Shown piece after piece: positions 31,130-42,973 of a stretch of DNA of 64,000 nt; the stretch's first letter is position 1, and each line of letters starts with the position of its first letter. Source of the DNA: Diphasiastrum complanatum (lineage: Eukaryota > Streptophyta > Lycopodiopsida > Lycopodiales > Lycopodiaceae); assembly GCA_029204225.1 (NCBI GenBank), contig CM055113.1:7343852-7407851 (forward strand), given 5' to 3'. The notes beneath the pieces are model-generated. The model worked only from the letters and a program-made list of their open reading frames with translations. It searched no databases and had not been told where the DNA came from. Position numbers and translations under genes: made by a program.

Positions 31130-34100
31130 AGTGCTACTATTGTAGCAAGATGGGGCATTATGCCTCGGAATGCTTCAAGAAGAAGCAAGATCAAAGCCAA
31201 GCCAACATGAGAAAAGAGGAGGAGGAGGAGAGTCCACATGAGGACTCTCTCATGATGTCCATATTCTCTTCAACAAGCTTCAAAGGAGAAGATCCTTGGT
31301 GGATTGACTCGGGTGCTAGTTCACACATGACTACTAAAAGGGAGTTTTTCTCTTCTCTCTTATCTTATGATGGACCTATAAAATCTATCTATACAGCAAA
31401 TGATGAAGCTTGTAAGATTGAAGGAGTTGGTAGCATTCCCCTTTGCTTAGGATCTTCCAAGAAGATCAACATAGAAGGTGTTTTGTACATTCCTACAATA
31501 ACAAAGAATCTACTAAGTGTTGGCCAAATGGTAGACAATGGTTTCAATGTTGACCTTGCTTCAAATGAATGTTTCATCAAGAAGAAGGTTAAGATAGTGG
31601 CTAAGGGCACTAGACTTGGCAAACTTTATAAGTTGGATGCATTTGTGGATACTAATGTTGTCATGTTGGCCGAGAAGAGCAAGATATCTACCTTTACTTT
31701 ATGGCACAAAAGACTTGGACATGTCAACTCGGGTTCCATGGAGGCTATGATCAAGGAGGAGTATGCTTTAGGCCTACCAAGGTCTATTGGGAAGGAAGAC
31801 AAGGTTTGTGAAGCTTGTGCCTTATCCAAGACACACAAGAAGGTGTTTCCTAACTCCATCACAAAGTCATCTCATCCTCTTGAACTCATACACTCGGATG
31901 TGCACATTGCTAGCACCAAATCTAATGGAGGTTCATCCATGTTTTTAACCTTCATTGATGACTACTCAAGATATTGTTGGGTGTTCTTACTTTCCTTCAA
32001 GTCTCAAGTATTTGATACTTTTTAAAAGTTCAAGTTGTTTGTGGAAAAGCATCATAATCATAGCATCAAGATTCTTAGAAGTGACAATGGTGGAGAATTC
32101 ATCTCAAATGAGTTCAAGGCCTTTTGTGAGGAGGAAGGGATCAAGAAAGAGACTTCTTGTCCTTACACTCCTCAACAAAATGGAGTTGTTGAAAGAAGGA
32201 ATAGAACATTATGTGAATGTTCTAAGGCTTTAAGATTAGATGCTTGTTTGCCCAAATCCTTTTGGGGTGAGTCTCTTGTATGTGTAAACTACTTGATGAA
32301 TAGGGTGTCTTGTAAAGCAATTGAAGGCAAAACTCCTTATGAGATGTTGTACGGAAAGAAACCCAATATTAATCACTTGAAAGTTTTTGGGTGTATATGT
32401 TATGTGCATGTGCCATTGGAAACAAGAACCAAGGAGGATCCATCTTCCACAAGAGGGATCATGCTTGGATATGCAAGCTCAAGCAAGGGCTACAAAGTCT
32501 ATCTCCCATCCTTGAACAAATTTGTTGTTTCAAGGGATGTTATCTTTGATAAACATCATATGCGTATGCTTGAATAAGGCTCAAGTGCTCCAACAATCAA
32601 GAAGAAGATGGCTGAGGAGCAAGATCTTGGTTTTGAGGAGGAGTTCATGGAGGAGCAAGCACCAAACCCACCTATCACACCAAGGAGATCTTCAAGGGCA
32701 AAAGTGGAGCCATCAAGGCTCACATATCAAGGCAAAGGACAACAAGTTGAGGGTATCTCATCCACTTCTTATGCTTTATCTAGTTTTGAAGAACCATCTA
32801 ATGTTGAAGATGCATTGAACTCCAAAGAATGGTATAAAGCTATGTTGGATGAGTATGATGCCTTGATTGAGAATGAAACTTGGTTGCTTGTTGAGAGACC
32901 TCAAAGGAATGTAATAGGATGCAAGTGGGTCTTCAAGCTTAAGTTGAATGCAAATGGGAGTGTTAACAAACATAAAGCAAGATTAGTTGCAAAAGGTTAT
33001 GCTCAAGAGAGAGGGATAGACTATGAGGAAACTTTTGCAACCGTGGCCAAGATGGTCACAATAAGGCTAATCATTGCACTTGCATCACATTTTGGATGGA
33101 TCCTATGTCAAATGGATGTCTCTAATGCTTTCTTGAATGGTTTTTTGGAAGAGGATATCTATATGGAGTAGCCACAAGGGTTCATCAAGCATGGAATGGA
33201 GAACAAAGTATGCCATCTCCAAAGAAGCATCTATGGCTTGAAGCAAGCCTCAAGAGCTTGGAATTCAATACCACATTGCTATCTTATTTCACTTTCTTTT
33301 GTTCAAAGTGAATATGATCTCACTCTTTACATTAAGTTTGATGATGTTGGTATTGTACTTTTACTCATTTATGTAGATGACATCATCATTAGTGGAAATA
33401 GTGTTGATGGTATTGAAAAAATAAAGATAGATCTATCCTTAAAGTTCAAGATGGTAGATCTAGGGTGTCTTCACTTCATCTTAGGCATAGAGGTACTTAG
33501 AGGGTCTGATTTTATCTTTATAAGTCAAGTAAACTATGCTCAAAGTCTTTTGAAGAAGTTTAAGATGGAAGTATGCAAAAGTGTTGACACACCAATGGAG
33601 CAAGATGTAAAAGTGCCAAATGAAGATGATGAAAGATCCTTCATGGACATCACTTTGTTTAGGCAACTTATAGGCTCCTTAATGTGGATCACTATAACTA
33701 GACCAGATCTTAGCTTTAGTGTATTTAGGTTGATCCAATCCATGCAAAAGCCATTGAATATCCATTGGAAAAAGGCTAAGAGGATTCTAAGATACATCTC
33801 GGGTACATTGGATTTTGGGATTCTATATAGAGGAGATGTGATTAACCTTCATGCATTTAGTGATTCAGATTTTGCAGGGGACAAGAGGAATAGGAAATCA
33901 ACAAGTTCCTATTCCACTTTCATAGGAGAAGGTGTGGTTTCATGGCTTTAAAAAAAACAAGAAACTATATCTCTATCTTCAACCGAGGCCGAGTACAAAG
34001 CTTTGACAACCACTACAAAGGAGGTACTTTGGATCAAGAGATTATTGGTGGAGCTAAAGATCATGGATTCAGAGGAGGCACCAATCATCTACAATGACAA

Positions 34101-34335
34101 TATATCAGCCCAACACCTTGCATCTAACCCAATCTTCCATGCAAGATCTAAGCACATTGAGATATGCCATCACTTTGTGAGAGAAATGGTGCAAGCCAAG
34201 GAAATTGCTTTGGAGCATGTTCCAAGCAATGAATGTGTAGCTGATCTACTTACTAAACCACTTCAAAAGACACCTTTTATGAAGTTTAGATCATCACTTG
34301 GAGTGATTAGTAAAGCAATGATTGAACCAAGCTAG
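31126..34335 (+). pseudogene. Copia pol: zinc knuckle, protease, integrase, RT, RNase H
   Basis: One frame carries all pol domains. Zinc knuckle CYYCSKMGHYASECF; protease WWIDSGASSHMTT (~31,300); pre-integrase LWHKRLGHVNSGSMEAM and CEACALSKTHK; integrase DDE residues in HSDVH, SDNGGEF and NGVVERRNR (~31,890-32,200); linker VEPSRLTYQGK; RT from EWYKAMLDEYD, QMDVSNAFLNGFLEEDIYM and YVDD (33,370-33,381); RNase H SDSDFAGDKRNRKS to ADLLTKPLQKTPF. In-frame stops are at 32,023 (TAA), 32,575 (TAA), 33,169 (TAG in the YMEQP motif) and 33,949 (TAA). No frameshift occurs within pol. It is the best domain reference for the other fragments in this window. Confidence 0.93.
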
Positions 34336-34349
34336 ATAGTGAGGAGGAG

Positions 34350-34900
34350 TGTTAAAAATTCACAATTCTAGCTTGACTAGTTTTGGTCATATGACTTGTA
34401 AATAGTTAGATGGTCATGATGTGGCTTGTCACACGTGCCAAATAGAATAGGATTCCATTCATAAGGATGTTCTCAAGTATACCTAAGTGTTAGAACCTTT
34501 GGAATGAGTCCAAATTATGCTTAGATACAAGAGAGAAAAAATAGGAGCTATTTTTGATAATTTTTGCATTGTTGAGGGATCTCCAAGATTCCAACTCTAA
34601 CTTGGTAGGGATGAAAGATCCTCAAAAATTAGCATTAGGGATAGGTTTAGGGCTACTCATACCTGCCCAAAACCGTGATGGATCATGTATATATAGGTGA
34701 TGATATCTCACCAAAATCAATCAAGCAATTTCATGATTTTTCTCTCATAATGGTGCAATTGCTCTCTATGTTCATAATTGTTTGAGTACTTGTAATTACT
34801 AATGATTATAGGATTGAATGTAGGTCTGGTGTACAGTACTCAGACTGTGGGAGGCCGTACTTTCACACGTGTGAAGCCTTCTTCAAGGATTTGGGCCATT
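34350..34900 (+). repeat. 3' LTR, truncated
   Basis: It starts TGTTAAAAATTCACA after GAGGAGGAG. CACACGTGTG is at 34,864-34,873. It ends inside the LTR at 34,900, where CACTA sequence resumes. Confidence 0.9.
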
Positions 34901-35278
34901 GATCACTTCCACATATATTACAACCACGGTATGTTGAAGTAGAAAAATTGTTACACTTATCCAATCCAAGATAATCGTTCATCGTCCACATAAAAATACG
35001 TTTTAATTCAAATTCTCATGATAGGACATGAAATGGCATACACACGAACCTCTGTCCAATGAATTTGCAACTCCTCAATAATAGGTTCAAGATAGCATCT
35101 GTGCATAATGACCACGAATGATGAGAGCAAGTAAAATATGACCGTTTTTCATTGCCATGTATGGAGGTATGTTGTATTTCACAAGCATCACTAGCCATGT
35201 TGTCCAAGTAGAAGATCGATGACCGTGAGGATTAACACTGTCATCATTTAGAATAGTCATATAGGTTGTGCATTTCAT
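34901..35278 (-). pseudogene. CACTA TNP2 fragment, upstream half
   Basis: Minus strand: NPHGHRSSTWTTWLVMLVKY, NIPPYMAMKNGHILLAL, then in shifted frames PIIEELQIHWTEVRVYA and FYVDDERLSWIG, which align with the DELKILW and MWTMHDFSGYG blocks at 19.3 kb. It completes the fragment at 28,530-28,823 once the Copia element is removed. Frameshifts make it dead. Confidence 0.82.
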
Positions 35279-35289
35279 TTTATTTGAGA

Positions 35290-35935
35290 TCTAGTGGCTA
35301 AAATGGCCAAAATCTAGTTTTCTAACTATACGCCACTTGGCATCATTTTATTGGTAGGAAAAGCTATTTCACATGGGTAGGAGTGATCTCACATGTGTAG
35401 AATTGCTCACACGTGTGAAAACATTAGTAGTAGGTGAGATCCCACTTGTAGTAGATATTTGTGCAAGTCCCTATAAATTAGAAAAATAGCCTCAAATCAA
35501 GGGAGGTGGCTATAAGTTAGGAATCTTGAACCATGTGCCATATTGATGATTATTGGTGGATCCTATGATGACTAGGCACTCTCACACGTGTCAAATTAGT
35601 TGAGTGAGCAACAACTCTTGTTGGAGTGAAATCTTGGTTTTGGAACATTTCTTGAGTATTTTTACTGCTTGTCTTGTGATTTTCTGCTTCTATTGGATTC
35701 TAAGCTTAGTGTACTTCATTCCCTACTGGTAGTCCGTACTTTGACAAGTTCTCACATGTGTGAAACCAAGGCAAAGTTTTGATCATATTTGATTGTCCTT
35801 ATTAGATTTCTTGATGTAGATTTGATCTAATGCTATCTAATCTTGTGTAGATTGGTAGGTCAATCTAATCTAACACCCAATCACTCTTGTGGATCTGATT
35901 TGGATCCATTCTTGGTCCTTTTGCTGTTCTTCATA
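35290..35935 (+). repeat. Solo LTR-like sequence of the CACACGTGTG Copia lineage
   Basis: It contains CACACGTGTG at 35,408-35,417, CACACGTGT near 35,582 and CACATGTGTG near 35,752. The end (CAATCACTCTTGTGGATCTG...CTTCA) resembles the end of the LTR at 49.3 kb. No primer site follows. Edges are approximate. Confidence 0.55.
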
Positions 35936-36480
35936 GCTTATCCACTTTATAATCCCGCTGGCTAGCTTCAAAATGTAACAATTGGCCATCAGTTTTTCCA
36001 GCTTCGTCACCATTGTGGATTTTCTTGAATTCTGAAAACCGCTCCTTCCTTGAAGTCATGTGCTTGGATGCTCCACTATCAATGTACCAGGTATCCTTGG
36101 CTTCATCACTTGTCATTAGTGTTGCAATGAACAAGTTTGAACTCTCACTTGCATCATCCTCATATTGGTCGTCATCAAATTGATGTTGATCAGCATAATT
36201 GCCTACCTGCCATTTTCCTTTCCGTTGAGCTAACTCCTTTTGTTTATTGAAGCACTCACGCTCTCAATGACTAGGTTTGTTGCAATATAGGCAATTCCCA
36301 GGTTTCCTCTACCTTGGATTGCCGCATCCTTGACCTCAACCTTGATGCCAATTGCCTTGATTTGGGCCATCATTGGATTGTTCTTGGAATTGTTGGAACG
36401 ATTCACGATTTGAGTTTTCACCTCTTGATTGGTGTCTTCCACGACCAAATCTGCCACCATGTCTTCTGATTGCAAGAGCT
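35931..36480 (-). pseudogene. Copia gag end and protease fragment
   Basis: The minus strand has a zinc knuckle (CLYCNKPSH followed by a stop and ECEC), then a lysine-rich linker, then the protease active site in DTWYIDSGASKHMTSRKERF (~36,090-36,050). Coding similarity ends at 35,931 next to the LTR-like sequence. The element lineage differs from that at 28.9 kb. Its likely primer site is at 36,971-36,985. Confidence 0.8.
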
Positions 36481-36970
36481 TAGAGTTGTCATTACTTCAC
36501 TTAGATGAGTCCGGATCGCAAAAATGACTGCAAAATGAAAAATTTGCTGCAAAATTGACAAATAACGCCTGTGACCACTTTCCAATCCAAGCCATGGATA
36601 GAAAGTTATGCTAATTCTAAGATTTTGGCCTTGGAAAGGCTCAAAACTGTTCTTAAGCTTGAAAGAATGGCAATTATGACAAAACTGCCTTTTTCAAAAA
36701 ATTCCCTTGTCACGCAAGAATCTCCAATTTCGAAGACTTTTATATCAGTGCGTAGGCAATTGCACCGGGATAGCGTCAAATCTGCAAAACAGTTGCATTC
36801 TCCATGCTCAAATATCACTCTGTTTTTCGCTTTTCTGCAAAAAGAACACCAGAGGAAAGAGCCCTAAAGAGGAAGGGACAATCCTCAGCTTAAAGTCACA
36901 ATAGTCTCTCTTGGCTTTCACTTCCTATGAAGGAAAAGCCAAATCCAACAAGTAGGCACTCAAGATCAGT

Positions 36971-36985
36971 GGAGCTTTGATACCA
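36971..36985 (-). other. Primer-binding site (tRNA-Met-like)
   Basis: The minus strand reads TGGTATCAAAGCTCC, one base off the usual site. It would place the 5' LTR of the minus-strand element above 36,986. Between it and the gag fragment (36,481-36,970) the gag start is not recognisable. Confidence 0.6.
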
Positions 36986-38649
36986 TGTCAATCATGAAGA
37001 GAGCACAAAGAGGATGGTTTTCTCAATTACTTCTGGATTTAGGTTGAGTAAGATTGATTGTTGTTGCTACTTTAGTTTTTATGATGCTTATGTTTTATGT
37101 GATGTACTAACTGAGAGTGGGGCACGAAGGGGCAAAGCTAAGTATGGACTTTGTCAGATGATGGAATTTGGAGGTTCTCATTCCTTCTTCAGATGATAGA
37201 ATATTCGATAAGCCATGTTATAATGTTCCTATGACAAGAAAATGGTTTAGCCTATGTGCATAGAAAGTTTTGATTTTGTAATCCCATAATAGTGTTGTAA
37301 TCTTGATATAAGTGATAATGAAGCATCCTAATCGATTGGGTTATCTTTCCTAGGTCTCTTGGAATTCTTAGGAACAAAGAGAAGAACACAATTCTTAAGA
37401 AGGAAACGATTCTTAAGGGAAAATTTAAATTGGATTAGAGGGACAATGTGAAAATATGCAAATAATTGTCGGGGAATGTCTGTGGATTCAGATGGGTCGA
37501 ACAATCGGATCGGAACGATTCTACTACTGCGCAAAAGTAGTGGTCGACTGATTCCCTCGGTGCAGCACTACTACAACAGTACGCGAAGACAAAATAGAGC
37601 TAGAGCAGACAGTCAAACAAAGCAATAAGAGAGTCAGACAAAAAGTGGAAAGCATGCAAAACTGACAGAATTTGAATGCAAAACCAGATAGTAAATATTC
37701 AGATTGAATGTATAGAAATACAAGTCAGATGATGCTAGTGAGCACAAGACAATAGCGGACATAACCGCGTGCTCACAAAGCTAACTACGATCCATAACAA
37801 CTATGAGCTTATTTTGACAATCAGTCTAAAAGAAAGAATCAATGCTTGAAAGCATCTACTGTGTTTGTCTCTGATAAGCTGTCATCTCAGCGTCTATCAA
37901 TGCTCGAATGTATATGAAATCAGCTGATCTAGTCTAGTTGTAATCTTCTTGCTTATTTTTTAATTGATTATAATGATCAACTATATACAATTTACAGTTG
38001 TACAAATGTATGTACAAGAAGGTGGTGTGGAGTCGTTGCGCAATATGGAGTAGATCGTGGTTGCTGTTGTCATTGTCCAAGTAATTGCACAGTATAGGAA
38101 GTGGGTGTGAGAAGACTTCGACTATTCGGAGTCGGTAAGGTCGGGATAGTCAATAAGGTCGGGATAGTCGTTTGATGGTCCTCGACGATAGTCGGTGGAG
38201 TCGACGAGTCGGACGTCCTGATAAGTCGACCAACTCCGACAAGTCAGGTAACTTCGACACTGTCTTCGATGATAGAGTAGTGGAGGAATGAATCCAGCAA
38301 TAACTACTTAGAGGCCAACTTGAAGGCCAAAGTAGAAGTTAGATCGAAAGTCAAATTGTGGCCTCACATGTGTGGAACCATGTGAGGCCACAATTTAAAG
38401 GGGCTTAGTTGATCCAACCACTAATATTTTATTGTTTAGTTTACATAAATTGCAATTCTATAACTTAACTGTCAATAAATGGATCTTGACCATTGATGTA
38501 ATGGATGACAATGATTCAAGATGCGGCCCTAAGTTTTGGACCTATTTGTGGCCTAATATGTCTATAAATAGGGTGAGTTTTATTCTTTATAATGTGTTTA
38601 TCATTTTTGGTGATGAATTGAAGAGAAGTCGGTCACATTATATGGCATG

Positions 38650-38652
<3 letters not shown>
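36986..38652. other. Possible LTR, otherwise no gene recognised
   Basis: The part just above 36,986 may be the minus-strand LTR. At 38,100-38,280 a GTCG/CGAC-rich patch occurs (GGTCGGGATAGTC twice, GGAGTCGACGAGTCGG). No coding similarity. Confidence 0.35.

Positions 38653-38726
<74 letters not shown>
38653..38726 (+). repeat. (TC)37 microsatellite
   Basis: An uninterrupted TC dinucleotide run of 74 bases. The Leu/Ser-repeat ORF across it is not a gene. Confidence 0.97.
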
Positions 38727-38729
<3 letters not shown>

Positions 38730-40013
38730 TAACATTGTACATGTTATCTAACAATTAGGCTTGTACCCTATGTCATAGGCTAGCTAATAATTGCACAAGA
38801 AAACACAAAAACCAAATGAACCATTAGAAAATAAAACTACATCAATAAAAATGTTAAAAGAGAAACAATGTAGGCCAACTCTTACGAACAAAAGAAGAGG
38901 TGAGCTTCAAGAGCAGACATTGCTACCTAACAAATAGAGGTGAACCCCTAAATCCCTTATAGAGCTCATAGAAGTGATTCATTGTTCCAATCGGTAGGCT
39001 TTTATGCTCTTTGTATTACAATTTTTCTTCTCAATTAACCTTGTACACACACGCACATGTGCACACACACATATCAAACAAAGTCAAATTTAGTCCCAAC
39101 CATATACCTCGATGAAGGTATACATTCCAATTACGTGATTGAGATAAGTTGGTGGTGTTGTTCTCAAACATAACCAATGCAACAATCAATCAAACATAAC
39201 CAATGCGACAATCAAATAACTAGCCTTGAATAATTCAACTATTTGTGAGCTACCAACATGTCAAACACTAATTGAAATGTCAATAAATTTAAAATTTGAG
39301 AAAACCTAGTGCGGGAGGCCTCCATATGTGAGAAATGTGGATACATCATAGTTGAAGAGGAAGATAAAGAGAGCCAATGAAATAGTATGCATTTTTCTTC
39401 CTTAACGAGATTTTGAAAAAATAGTTATTTCATTCAACTCTAACATTTCGAAATCCAAATACTATAGAAAAGATTGAAGTTCCATCAAAAATGTCTGTTG
39501 TCCTTGAGATCTGTTGTAGTGAGTCTCTTGCAAGCTACAATGCAGAATGGGATATGGTAGTTATAAGAAAGCTGAAAATGGGATATGGTAATATAAGAAA
39601 GCTTGGTGCTTTAAATGCGGAAAGTCTTGATTCAAAAGAGACTTTTTTATGGTTGTGAATTCAATCATTAAGTGGACAAGATGCATGAGCTCATCTGAAG
39701 CAACAATTTTTAGCCAAATTTCAAGCTTTAAGCCAATTAGCTTCTAACTCTTATGACAAGATTCACCTAGGGTGCAGTTAGCTGATTATGTGAGGACAAG
39801 AATTGGGTCGATGCATGTGAAAGTTAAAAGGGATGGAGTTGATGTTCCTAAGTTTCCTTGTGAGGATGCCTGGAAGTTAAGATCGCATGCTTTCCTGGTA
39901 TGTTTACGAAGTACAGCAAATTTATCAGTATATGTAGCCAAGCTTATGCACGTGCAGATGTGTGCACACAGGAACGTAGCAAGTTATGAATTTACAATTT
40001 TGAACTGTTGTTT

Positions 40014-40120
40014 AGAGATTTGGACCATGTTAACTAGTCCTAGAATGCAATCACTGGCTCAACTGCAAGAGATCTGGACCATGTTAACTAGTCCTAGAAT
40101 GCAATCACTGGCTCAACTGC
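40014..40120 (+). repeat. Tandem duplication, 54-bp unit x 2
   Basis: TGGACCATGTTAACTAGTCC begins at 40,021 and again at 40,075; the copies differ at one base. 54 is divisible by 3, so an ORF reads through and shows a doubled peptide, but that ORF has no other support. Confidence 0.92.
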
Positions 40121-41188
40121 ATTTCTACACATGCATAAGAATTTCTAAATACACTAATAAATCTGCTTTAGTTTGTTGTCATCCCAGGAAGACATGCAAT
40201 CTTAACTTCCAGTAGTTCATGCATTGCAAATTTCGACCATCGACTCCGTCAAGCATAATCTGAAATATATGTTACATCTTACTCACCTTATCTGCACCCA
40301 AGAGGATGGTTTCAGATTTTATAGAGATTATAGCACAGCAACTTGTTTTTAACACACTTCTCCAAATCCAAGGCAGGCTTTCATGTAATTTAAGCTGGCC
40401 TTGAATGGGCAAGGCAATCAGATCTAAGTTCTTATCTCCAGATTTGAATGAAACAAAAGCTCTGAATCAGAATGAAAAAATCACCAGAGAAGGTAGCCAA
40501 TATTCGTCACGACTGATAGACAGAATCAGGACACAGTAGCAGCTGTATTGAAAAGCAGGCGAATAAAGACAAACACTATGGATAGAGATTGCTATGCGCT
40601 ACAGGATATCGTGCAATTTATGCTAAAAGCAGCGAAACAGTTTGTATTTTCAGTACATAAGTAGCTTGTGTTTTGCAAAATGTTTCAAAGGACAAATTGC
40701 AGTATGAAGCTGGTAAGAATACATGAGTAGGATCAAAGTTTGAAGAAAAAGCCAAACCAAAATTCTAGACTAAATCTACAAGCCTACTAGATATGTATTA
40801 TGCATACCAACACATTCTGTATCACCGTTTTAAAAAAAAAGACTCAAAACTAATATCAAGAAGTTCGCAAAATTTCCATGAAAGCAACCTCTCTTGTTCA
40901 ATATATTCTCCTCTTTAATTATTCCATCCTAGTAACTATTCTACGTCCAAAAGTTTTCACATCATAGAGAAGAACATCGGTTTGCTAAATGAATACATAT
41001 CACAAAACTGTGGAGCTAATTGAATGGGAATGCAGAAGCTAATTAAGAATGGGACCAGATAGCTAGGAGGTGCTGCAACAGTTTCATTGCGTACATGCAA
41101 ATACTACCATTTCCTTTACTTTTGCAAAACCCTGATGCATCTCTGTGGCTGAAGGCAATTGTGAACTTTTGGAGTCTTATCTCCTCAA

Positions 41189-41402
41189 ATGCAGAGACAA
41201 CGAAATCCAAACATCAGTTTTCAAAGGTAAACTCTGGTAATTCGCATGGGACGCAGGAGCCAGATAATTCTACCAAATCTGACAACAGGCTAGCAATGCA
41301 GAGACAACGAAATCCAAACATCAGCTTTCAAAGGTAAACTCTGCTAATTGGCATGGGTCGCAGGAGCCAGATGATTCTAACAGATCTGACAACAGGCTAG
41401 CA
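41189..41402 (+). repeat. Tandem duplication, 107-bp unit x 2
   Basis: ATGCAGAGACAACGAAATCC starts at 41,189 and 41,296; both copies run through CAACAGGCTAGCAA with about eight differences. It lies ~400 bp past the stop of the LUX-like gene, possibly near its 3' end. Confidence 0.9.
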
Positions 41403-41797
41403 AGTCAAATCGTCTAGATGCGATCAATATTGCTGTCTTTGTCGCATAAGCAAAGTCACGTCTAATGTGACTTCTATGCTAGAAATTTGTCTAGAAATGC
41501 TATCAGCATCTAAATAGAGTCGTTTTCTACGTAAGACTTGATACAACAGATCTAATATACCGATGGAAATTGAGCCTGATTTTCAAAATATGGAACTGCA
41601 ATCAAATACTTTTGATATACAAATCCTAAGTTACAAACTCTAAAGAGCGTGAAGGAATAAAATTAACTCTACCTAAAGGCAGCTTTCTTACACCCGAGGT
41701 TCAAAGATCAGACAAACCTCTGCTTGAAAATACAAAACTTCACAAATTCATGCATTTTCAGCTGCACAATCTCATGCCTGGTGGAATCCACCTGATC

Positions 41798-42973
41798 TCA
41801 ATGACTGCTAGTGGGGAAAAGAGTAAGAATAGGTCTTTGGGAAGAACTTGATGGAGCTTGATTATCCATTCCAAGATCTCTGTGTTCTCCTACAACAAAT
41901 CTTTGAGCATTTGCTCTCACAATTGCCGCATAAGGGTGCTGATCAAAACCCCCATAAGCTAGAGCTCCCATGTGTGCAGGAGTGAGGCCAGGGATTGCCA
42001 CAGGCACCATGGGAGAACCAAAAGGGATGGCAACCACATCATCTCTGTGGGCTGGCAGAAAATTCGGAGATGCAGCAAGGGCAGGAGGTATAGGAGTGGA
42101 AGCAAAGAGCTGATCAGAAACCGATGGCCCTTCTGATGTTAGGCCTTGCATCCTCTTCAAATACAGCCTGTATTTCTGGAGATGACTTGCAACATTCTCT
42201 CTAGTGAGGCCCTCCACATTCATCAGCTGCATGATGGTTTTCGGCACAGCGTTTTTTATGCCAAGATGAGCTACTGCATCTACAAAACGCTTGTGAAGCT
42301 GAGGAGTCCATACCAGGCGGGGGCGCTTCAGTGTTCTTGCAGCTTGGTCTTCACCTGAGTTTTCTGGCCCACCACCAGAATCTCCATCCTCAGAATCCAC
42401 CCCATCTGCTGCTTGCTGGATTTTCGCCCTCTTGGGCTGCCCACCACCTCCTCCGTTGCTGCTGTCGGAGGCACCCGGTCCCCCACCATAGCTGCTTTCT
42501 GTCCTCCTTTCATAAGCAGCATAGGGCAAGGCATTCATCACAGAAGGCATCATAACTGTTTCTGGCTTTTTGCTTACCTCAATCGCTCCGTGCTGGATTG
42601 CTGCTCCTGGATTGAATCCTGCCGTGTTGCTTACAAAGGGTCCGAAGGAAATACCTCCATGGGCTAGATCGCCGTTTGCTGTTTCTGTTTCAACGGCTAT
42701 TCCCCTTGCTCGCCCCTTTCCCTCAGCTTCAAACCCACCTGCATTGCTCCTGTCCTGCTCCTTGGCAGCGAATGGCAGAAAGGAATTGATATGTGGAGAT
42801 GAAGACTGACGCTGGATCGAGGACATGGAGCTTTTGGATGCGCTGAACAGATCCGCATGAGACTTGGATGATTCATCGGCGATGCTGAAAGCGCTAGCGA
42901 GCTCCGGACTGATGAGGGTTTGAGAAAGAGGAGTGAGCTCCTCCAGCGAAGGCAAACCCCTGTCATCATCCAT
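41798..42973 (-). CDS. LUX-like: LUX/PCL1-like GARP (G2-like Myb) transcription factor
   Basis: A single open frame of 391 residues from ATG 42,973 ([17 protein letters not shown]). Residues ~5-31 match the N-terminal block of LUX/PCL1 proteins ([24 protein letters not shown]). The single-repeat GARP DNA-binding domain is at ~216-274: [53 protein letters not shown]. It includes the SHLQKYR signature. Before it lies a Gly- and acid-rich region with KRAK (181-184), a likely nuclear signal. The C-terminus ends [11 protein letters not shown]. In Arabidopsis LUX joins ELF3 and ELF4 in the evening complex and represses genes at night; that role is inferred here. The frame is open further upstream to 43,015, but no ATG precedes and TTTCTGCAG just before suggests a 5'-UTR intron acceptor. 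GC content is far above the flanks. Paralog identity (LUX versus BOA/NOX) is not resolved. Confidence 0.93.
   Translation of the reverse strand: MDDDRGLPSLEELTPLSQTLISPELASAFSIADESSKSHADLFSASKSSMSSIQRQSSSPHINSFLPFAAKEQDRSNAGGFEAEGKGRARGIAVETETANGDLAHGGISFGPFVSNTAGFNPGAAIQHGAIEVSKKPETVMMPSVMNALPYAAYERRTESSYGGGPGASDSSNGGGGGQPKRAKIQQAADGVDSEDGDSGGGPENSGEDQAARTLKRPRLVWTPQLHKRFVDAVAHLGIKNAVPKTIMQLMNVEGLTRENVASHLQKYRLYLKRMQGLTSEGPSVSDQLFASTPIPPALAASPNFLPAHRDDVVAIPFGSPMVPVAIPGLTPAHMGALAYGGFDQHPYAAIVRANAQRFVVGEHRDLGMDNQAPSSSSQRPILTLFPTSSH

Larger units (their letters stand above)
28874..34900 (+). mobile_element. Nearly full-length Copia element, 3' LTR truncated
   Basis: 5' LTR 28,874-29,555, tRNA-Met primer site, gag 30,368-31,129, pol to 34,335, purine tract GAGGAGGAG and 3' LTR from 34,350. 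The right LTR stops at 34,900 after TTGGGCCATT, ~150 bp short, so no target duplication can be tested. The shared LTR part differs at about 13 of ~550 bases (~2.4%), older than the element at 10.6 kb. The coding region is broken by one frameshift and four in-frame stops. It sits in a CACTA pseudogene in the opposite orientation. Confidence 0.92.
38750..41797. other. Intergenic sequence with small tandem duplications
   Basis: No gene recognised. A ~30-bp unit (AAACATAACCAATGC) is doubled at 39,168-39,230. Two larger tandem duplications are listed separately. It includes the region 3' of the LUX-like gene. Confidence 0.45.

Noticed and set aside
36606-36818. 70-residue Cys-containing minus ORF upstream of the 36 kb Copia gag
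   Set aside because: It is in the right place for a gag start but lacks every gag motif.
38432-38758. 108-residue ORF with Leu/Ser repeats
   Set aside because: It is a translation of the (TC)37 microsatellite.
39772-40215. 147-residue ORF with a doubled peptide
   Set aside because: The doubling is a 54-bp DNA duplication; no domain, no splice context and no codon pattern supports a gene.
42146-42809. Plus-strand ORFs inside the LUX-like gene and a 90-residue minus ORF
   Set aside because: Out-of-frame readings of a GC-rich coding sequence.
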